In this document: positions 4,555 through 9,256 of the stretch, piece by piece
Layout: each line of letters opens with the position of its first letter
Numbering within the stretch: the first letter of the stretch is position 1
DNA from: Bacteroides sp.
GTDB lineage: Bacteria > Bacteroidota > Bacteroidia > Bacteroidales > Bacteroidaceae
NCBI GenBank assembly: GCA_019416685.1
Contig: DXWV01000107.1
Location: 68,503 to 77,758 of the forward strand
DNA length: 9,256 nt
Reading direction: 5' to 3'
Notes under the pieces: model-generated
Told to the model about the DNA's origin: nothing
Seen by the model: the letters and a program-made list of their open reading frames with translations, nothing else
Database searches by the model: none
Made by a program: the position numbers and the translations under genes

Positions 4555-6786
4555 TCAATACACACCAAAATGATTCCCCATAATAAAGCGAATCTCCTTA
4601 GCACCTATCAGATCAAAATAATTAATAAATGGTTTCAGAATTTTCTTTCCGTCCAAAAACACGGATTGGACATATTTATTCTCCTCCGAAAGATTATCTG
4701 CTTTTATCAACAGATCATGATCTTTCAATCGAATTTTAATTTCTGGGAATTGAGGAGCACCTATGGTAAACTCATTACTCCCGGGAGTTACAGGATAAAA
4801 TCCCATAACAGAAAAAAGATACCAGGCAGACATTTGCCCACAATCATCATTTCCGTTTACACCATCAGGAGTATCTTTATAGTTCAGCTTTACATGCTTC
4901 CGTACTAACTCCTGGGTCTTCCAGGGCTCATTACAGTAATTATATAAATAGATATAATGATGGCCTGGCTCATTATCATGCTTATAATGATCTTCTTCAA
5001 AATTCCGATCCAACTTATCAGAAAAAGCCTGTGGTCCTCCCATCAAATCAATCATTCCGGGAATATCCTGAAGAACACAAAACAAATAAGTCCACTTCGA
5101 ACCTTCTGTCAATCCATGCCGCGAATTATCATCCAGATCAATCCAGGTTCCATCATAGTTACGAGGTAAGAAAAAACCTTTCTCCGAATTATATAAGTTT
5201 TTATAATTTCCACTAAATCGCATCAAATGGGCATAATCTTCCATCTTTCCTAACGATTTCGCCATTTGTGCTACACACCAGTCATCATATGCATATTCCA
5301 ACGTCCTTGAAACCGATTCGGCTGTTTTATCATCTGGCACATATCCTATCGAATGGTAATAACTTGCCCCCGCACGTCCCTCATAAGAAGTCCAATAATC
5401 ACGGTCACCGTATTTTCTGTTTGTATCACAATCAGGGGGAATCATTGCGTCTTTTCGTATAGCTTCATAGGCCAGATTGACATCAAAGTTACGAATCCCT
5501 TTCACGTAGGCATCCGCAATAACCGCATCCGCATGAGTGGCTATCATAATATTGGTATAGCTTGGATTAGGCCACATGGGAAGCCAGCCCCCTTCTTTAT
5601 ACATTTGCAATAACGAAGTGATCCAATCACCGGTTAACTGAGGTTCCAATAGTGTCATCAGAGGATGAAAAGCCCTGAATGTATCCCATAAAGAATAATC
5701 ATTATACGAAATACCCTCATGAATCTGGTCGTCAAATGCACTGTAATATCTCCCATATTCAGAAAACTCACGAGGAAAAAGATAAGAATGATAAAGTGCC
5801 GTATAAAAAATACAGGCATCGCTTTCGCTTCCTCCTTTGATAGTTAACCGGGATAATTTATCATTCCATTCTTTTTTAGTATTCTCATATACCTGCTTTA
5901 AACTCCATCCGGGTATTTCACGCTGTAAATTCAGACGAGCCTGCTCCAGACTTATAAAAGAAGTAGCTATCTGAGCTTTTATTTCCTTATCCTTTTGAGA
6001 GAAATTAATATATGCTCCCATGCGTGTACCATATAGTTCCTTGGCTCCCGGATAAAGAGTAGAATCATTCCAACAACCAAAATCCTTTATATCACAATTG
6101 AAACGAATAACAAAATAACCTTTAAAATTGGGCAGGTCCGGTCCCAACTGAGCCGACTGCCTGTCGGGATTGTACCCCACAATCTCATTATTCAGCATAT
6201 CAATCTTCATCCAGCCTCTGATTTTTTGGAGACGCTGATTATAATGATTGCACCAATCGTTCAACTCCGGATTCAAATTTATACCCTGAATAATCAACCG
6301 GGGAGTTTTATTTTTAGGAAAACGAAAATTCAGAATTGCACAACGCCCGGAAGCAGTCATTTCCGTGAAAATCCGGTTATTCTGTTTATCGGTTAAAGTA
6401 ACAGAGTAATAATAGGGAGAGCTCTTCTCATCCTTATGACTAAAATTCATTTTTCGATCTTCCGGGAGTACTCTTATCTCCTCTCCGATCTGTGGCATAA
6501 TCGATACATATCCATAATCTCCCATCCAGATAGTTGGTTGATGAGATCCCAAAAAGCCCATTATAGACTTATCATCATAAACATACGCCATACTTCCCAT
6601 TTTATTCTCCCGCGTTTGAGGCAAAAAATTAGTCATTGCGAAAGGAGGGCCTACAAAAGGTACCGTACCTCCCTCTCCCTTAATAGCTGTTCCAATAAGC
6701 GGGTTTACCAAATCTACTACATTCTGGCTATATGAATAAATCGAATTTATACAAAATACTAGAATTAATAAAAGATATTTCCTCAT
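4555..6786 (-). CDS. GH92 family alpha-mannosidase, secreted
   Basis: The 743-residue protein, a usual GH92 length, has a signal peptide (MRKYLLLILVFCINSIYSYS, cleavage near SYS-Q). I chose the ATG at 6784-6786 because it opens this signal directly; an in-frame ATG at 6849 would add 21 residues before it and overlap the GH2 gene. Family features include VNPLIGT near 28-33, GGTVPFVGPPF at 39-49, SLWDTFRAFHPL at 365-376, EGSKW at 561-565 (its Glu is the likely general acid), DNEPGHHYIYLYNY at 604-617 and the hallmark GNDDCGQMSAWY at 645-656, whose Asp residues belong to the calcium-dependent general-base region. GH92 enzymes are exo-acting, inverting alpha-mannosidases. Linkage preference cannot be read reliably here. 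It is the second gene of a unit with the GH2 gene, so both probably act on one galactose- and mannose-containing glycan, perhaps an N-glycan, in the periplasm or at the surface. Confidence 0.93.
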   Translation of the reverse strand: MRKYLLLILVFCINSIYSYSQNVVDLVNPLIGTAIKGEGGTVPFVGPPFAMTNFLPQTRENKMGSMAYVYDDKSIMGFLGSHQPTIWMGDYGYVSIMPQIGEEIRVLPEDRKMNFSHKDEKSSPYYYSVTLTDKQNNRIFTEMTASGRCAILNFRFPKNKTPRLIIQGINLNPELNDWCNHYNQRLQKIRGWMKIDMLNNEIVGYNPDRQSAQLGPDLPNFKGYFVIRFNCDIKDFGCWNDSTLYPGAKELYGTRMGAYINFSQKDKEIKAQIATSFISLEQARLNLQREIPGWSLKQVYENTKKEWNDKLSRLTIKGGSESDACIFYTALYHSYLFPREFSEYGRYYSAFDDQIHEGISYNDYSLWDTFRAFHPLMTLLEPQLTGDWITSLLQMYKEGGWLPMWPNPSYTNIMIATHADAVIADAYVKGIRNFDVNLAYEAIRKDAMIPPDCDTNRKYGDRDYWTSYEGRAGASYYHSIGYVPDDKTAESVSRTLEYAYDDWCVAQMAKSLGKMEDYAHLMRFSGNYKNLYNSEKGFFLPRNYDGTWIDLDDNSRHGLTEGSKWTYLFCVLQDIPGMIDLMGGPQAFSDKLDRNFEEDHYKHDNEPGHHYIYLYNYCNEPWKTQELVRKHVKLNYKDTPDGVNGNDDCGQMSAWYLFSVMGFYPVTPGSNEFTIGAPQFPEIKIRLKDHDLLIKADNLSEENKYVQSVFLDGKKILKPFINYFDLIGAKEIRFIMGNHFGVY

Positions 6787-6811
6787 GATATTTATTTGTG
6801 ATATTATATAA

Positions 6812-8812
6812 CTATAAAAGAATCCAATTGCATTTTTCAGATAAGACACGACAATTTTTATCTCCCGAAACTTCGATCCGGTTTTCGCCTTTCCTCAAAC
6901 AGATACCTTGCCAAATATAGATATTTTCTTTCTCAATCGGATTTCCACACTCTTTCCCATTCACTTTCAAACGAATATTATCGCAATTTGAATATACTTT
7001 GATATCCGTAACCGAATCTCTTCTTGCCACATCCCTTTTACTCGTAATATGCAAAACCGGTGATTCCGACCAAACTGATTTATAGAAATAGAAAGCATCT
7101 TTCTTGATCTTTCTGTCGTAGGTTACTAAACCTTTATCATTTCGTCCTGGTAAATTTCCTTCATTCCTGGAAGCACTTGCAAAATCAAACATATTCCAAA
7201 CGAAAGATCCCCAAACAAAATCACTACTATTTATTGCCTGATAATTTTGTTCGTGCACAATAGACTGCCACTCTTCCGGATGAAAAATTCCATCTGTCCG
7301 TGGAGCCGATTTAACATCTTGCTGATGATGCCAGACGTTAGCACCAGCTCCATATTCACTAACACCAATACCTTTACTCCCAACCAAACGATTCCAATGT
7401 GCTACCGAAGATTTCATCATGGAGGGCTGAGCCCAGTACCATCCCGGATAAGTATTGTAGGCCATAATATCTGTGACCCTATTCTCGGACCTGTTCTCTA
7501 TATTAGCGGCAGCTACTGTCAAACGTCCCGCATCTTCCTGATGAGCCAGATCATTTAACTCTTCAATCAGATTCTTTACTTCTCCTTCAGACAACTCATT
7601 GAACAGACTCCAGCAAAAAATAGATGGATGGTTAAAATTTTGCCGAATCAATTCCGTAAGTTGTAACTTTATATTCTCCGCAAAAGCAGAACTGGCATTC
7701 GCCTTGCCTATAAAGGGAATTTCCGCCCATACCAACATACCTTCCCGATCACATAATGAATAGAAATAATCGGAATGCGGATAGTGTGCCAACCTGATTC
7801 CGGTAGCTCCTATTTCCTTTATCAGATCCATGTCCTCGCTATGATCTTCATTCGATATAGCCCATCCTTTACCTTCCCGATCCTGATGTCTATTTACACC
7901 TTTTATTTTATAAGGTTTACCATTCAGGAAAAAGCCTTTTTCCGCGTCAACAGTATAATATCTTAAACCTGCATATTGGGATAGCGTATCCACAACTGCA
8001 TTACCTTTCAATACCTCTACAAAAACTCGGTACAAATAGGGTGATTTACGCCCATCCCATAAGATAGGGCGATCTATATTCAGCTTATTAATAAACTCAA
8101 CTGTTTCTCCTTTCCCATATAACTCATTGGTAATTGTGGTACTACCCACTACCTCCCCCTGGGCATTAAACACACTAGTTCTAACAGACAATGCTTTTCC
8201 GGACTGCCTACTATTAACTTTTGTCACAATGGATAACTCAGCCTGCTTTGAACTGACCTTATCCTGATGAATGTAAATCCCAGAAGAGGCATAATCTAAT
8301 GGAGTTATACATATCTTAGGTAATAAGAGTAGTGATACAGGGCGATAAATCCCCCCAAAAACAGTAAAATCTCCAGCCAGAGGAGCAATATCATTGTCTG
8401 GACTATTCGACACTTTGACCTCTAAAAGATTATCTCCTTTCTTCAATAAAGAAGTTATTTCAAAACAGAAAGCATTGAATGCTCCTTTGTGTGCACCAGC
8501 TTTTATTCCGTTAACAAAAATATCTGCAACCTGACTAACTGCCTCGAAACGCAAAAAGACACGTTTCTTCAACATTTCCGATAATATATTTAAGTTATAA
8601 CGATATTGAGCTGTTCCACGATAATAATCAGCAGTTATACCATCTTTCACATTCCAGCTATGAGGAACTGCTACTTTTTTCCAGACAGTATCAGCAACCG
8701 ATTTATCAGATCGGAACTCCCAATTATCTTTCAATATATACTGTTGCCGCAATTGGGCAAAAGATTGTAAAAAGGGAAAAATACATAAAAGTCCAAGTAA
8801 TATTCGCTTCAT
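6812..8812 (-). CDS. GH2 family glycoside hydrolase, probable secreted beta-galactosidase
   Basis: The 666-residue protein has a type I signal peptide (MKRILLGLLCIFPFLQSFA, cleaved before Q). The ATG at 8810-8812 is preferred over one four codons upstream because it begins the signal with MKR. Domain order follows GH2: an N-terminal sugar-binding beta domain (about 25-165, with VPHSWN and the YYRG segment), an Ig-like domain (about 170-285), a TIM barrel (about 290-585) and a short C-terminal DUF4982-like Ig domain (about 595-666). Catalytic residues are visible: acid/base Glu406 in SLFNE and nucleophile Glu486 in GVSEYG. KGVNRHQDREGKGW and IRLAHYPHS are typical of Bacteroidales beta-galactosidase-type GH2 enzymes, though beta-glucuronidase or another activity cannot be excluded. 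It is the first gene of a two-gene unit, ending 25 bases before the GH92 start. Confidence 0.92.
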   Translation of the reverse strand: MKRILLGLLCIFPFLQSFAQLRQQYILKDNWEFRSDKSVADTVWKKVAVPHSWNVKDGITADYYRGTAQYRYNLNILSEMLKKRVFLRFEAVSQVADIFVNGIKAGAHKGAFNAFCFEITSLLKKGDNLLEVKVSNSPDNDIAPLAGDFTVFGGIYRPVSLLLLPKICITPLDYASSGIYIHQDKVSSKQAELSIVTKVNSRQSGKALSVRTSVFNAQGEVVGSTTITNELYGKGETVEFINKLNIDRPILWDGRKSPYLYRVFVEVLKGNAVVDTLSQYAGLRYYTVDAEKGFFLNGKPYKIKGVNRHQDREGKGWAISNEDHSEDMDLIKEIGATGIRLAHYPHSDYFYSLCDREGMLVWAEIPFIGKANASSAFAENIKLQLTELIRQNFNHPSIFCWSLFNELSEGEVKNLIEELNDLAHQEDAGRLTVAAANIENRSENRVTDIMAYNTYPGWYWAQPSMMKSSVAHWNRLVGSKGIGVSEYGAGANVWHHQQDVKSAPRTDGIFHPEEWQSIVHEQNYQAINSSDFVWGSFVWNMFDFASASRNEGNLPGRNDKGLVTYDRKIKKDAFYFYKSVWSESPVLHITSKRDVARRDSVTDIKVYSNCDNIRLKVNGKECGNPIEKENIYIWQGICLRKGENRIEVSGDKNCRVLSEKCNWILL

Positions 8813-8870
8813 TTGTATATACATAAGTACATATAGCTTTAAGATAACAATTATAAAATAGATACTCTGA

Positions 8871-8901
8871 CAAATATAATGCGAATATCACCAACATCTA
8901 A
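8871..8901 (-). promoter_or_regulatory. possible Bacteroides-type promoter, proximal to GH2
   Basis: On the minus strand, 8878-8871 reads TATATTTG, a full match to the -7 element TAnnTTTG. At a gap of 19 bases the -33 position reads TTAG (8901-8898), three of four matches to TTTG. The predicted start of transcription lies about 50 bases before the GH2 ATG. The AT-rich context makes chance matches fairly easy. Confidence 0.4.
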
Positions 8902-9062
8902 TTACAAACTATTCAATTTATAGCACAGATGTATTATAGCCGGAAGGAATATGCTTAGAAAACAGGGGAGTGAAACAAACATTCTATATTTTAAAACAAC
9001 TATAACCTTTTATTTTTCTTCTGTAGATTGAGAGCTTACTATTGCAGGAATAAGGGTAAATA

Positions 9063-9094
9063 CAAAACTAATTGAAATGTTTAACTATTGCAAA
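9063..9094 (-). promoter_or_regulatory. strong Bacteroides-type promoter match, distal to GH2
   Basis: On the minus strand TTTG (9094-9091) is followed after exactly 20 bases by TAGTTTTG (9070-9063). Both elements match the Bacteroides primary-sigma consensus and the spacing is within the usual 19-21 range. If used, it would give a leader of roughly 240 bases before the GH2 start codon. Confidence 0.5.
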
Positions 9095-9256
9095 ACAAGT
9101 AGAAATCAACACAAAATCTGATAATAAAAAGCAAGAAATAAATCACAATAAAGACTTTATCAACAAATGGCAGAAAATTAATAATAAACATCCGAAATAA
9201 ATTAGGGATATTCCTAAAATAATAAAATTAAAGGCAACTACTTCATTGCGAATTAG

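Larger units (their letters stand above)
8813..9256. other. AT-rich gene-free region upstream of the GH2-GH92 unit
   Basis: I find no convincing coding frame, RNA gene or repeat in these 444 bases on either strand. Content is mostly A and T with short A-runs. The only structured signals are the two minus-strand promoter matches at 8871-8901 and 9063-9094. The next upstream gene of the unit, if any, lies beyond the window. Confidence 0.6.

Noticed and set aside
6787..6849. Upstream in-frame ATG that would make the GH92 protein 764 residues
   Set aside because: It adds 21 residues before an ordinary signal peptide and overlaps the GH2 stop; the ATG at 6784-6786 begins the signal directly.
4570..7966. 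Open frames on the plus strand opposite the GH92 and GH2 genes
   Set aside because: They lie antisense to two well-supported enzymes and show no coherent protein features.

Overview
The window looks like chromosomal DNA of a gut Bacteroidales bacterium, probably Bacteroides, Phocaeicola or Parabacteroides. The evidence is an Rhs/YD-repeat core end of the type common in that order, two secreted glycoside hydrolases of Bacteroidales type (GH2 and GH92), promoter matches to the Bacteroides -33 TTTG / -7 TAnnTTTG pattern, and low GC. It has two unrelated halves that converge near position 4400-4550.

The left half (1-4395, plus strand, visibly AT-rich) is the 3' end of a polymorphic-toxin locus. 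It starts inside an Rhs-type gene and runs through the end of the Rhs core (DPDG junction) into a variable C-terminal tip of about 206 residues that I cannot assign to a family. The next gene, coupled by an ATGA overlap, encodes a predicted lipoprotein that is the likely cognate immunity protein. About 2.8 kb of remnants follows: two pieces that look like orphan toxin C-termini (1652-1774 and 2848-3084), an intact unknown gene (1836-2303), a gene broken at an A8 tract (2327-2811), and a three-copy tandem family of small proteins in graded decay (3112-3498 intact, 3567-3922 broken, 3939-4133 truncated). After a scrap of membrane-protein-like sequence comes a second copy of the last 37 codons of the lipoprotein gene (4282-4395). 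The remnant block therefore lies between two direct repeats of the same immunity-gene tail, as expected if successive toxin-immunity cassettes were exchanged by recombination at this locus.

The right half (4555-8812, minus strand) is a two-gene glycan-degradation unit: a signal-peptide-bearing GH2 enzyme of beta-galactosidase type, then, 25 bases downstream, a signal-peptide-bearing GH92 alpha-mannosidase. Together they would remove beta-galactosyl and alpha-mannosyl residues from a shared glycan, perhaps an N-glycan. A 444-base gene-free AT-rich leader (8813-9256) precedes GH2 and holds two minus-strand promoter matches. No tRNA, rRNA, CRISPR array or insertion sequence was seen.
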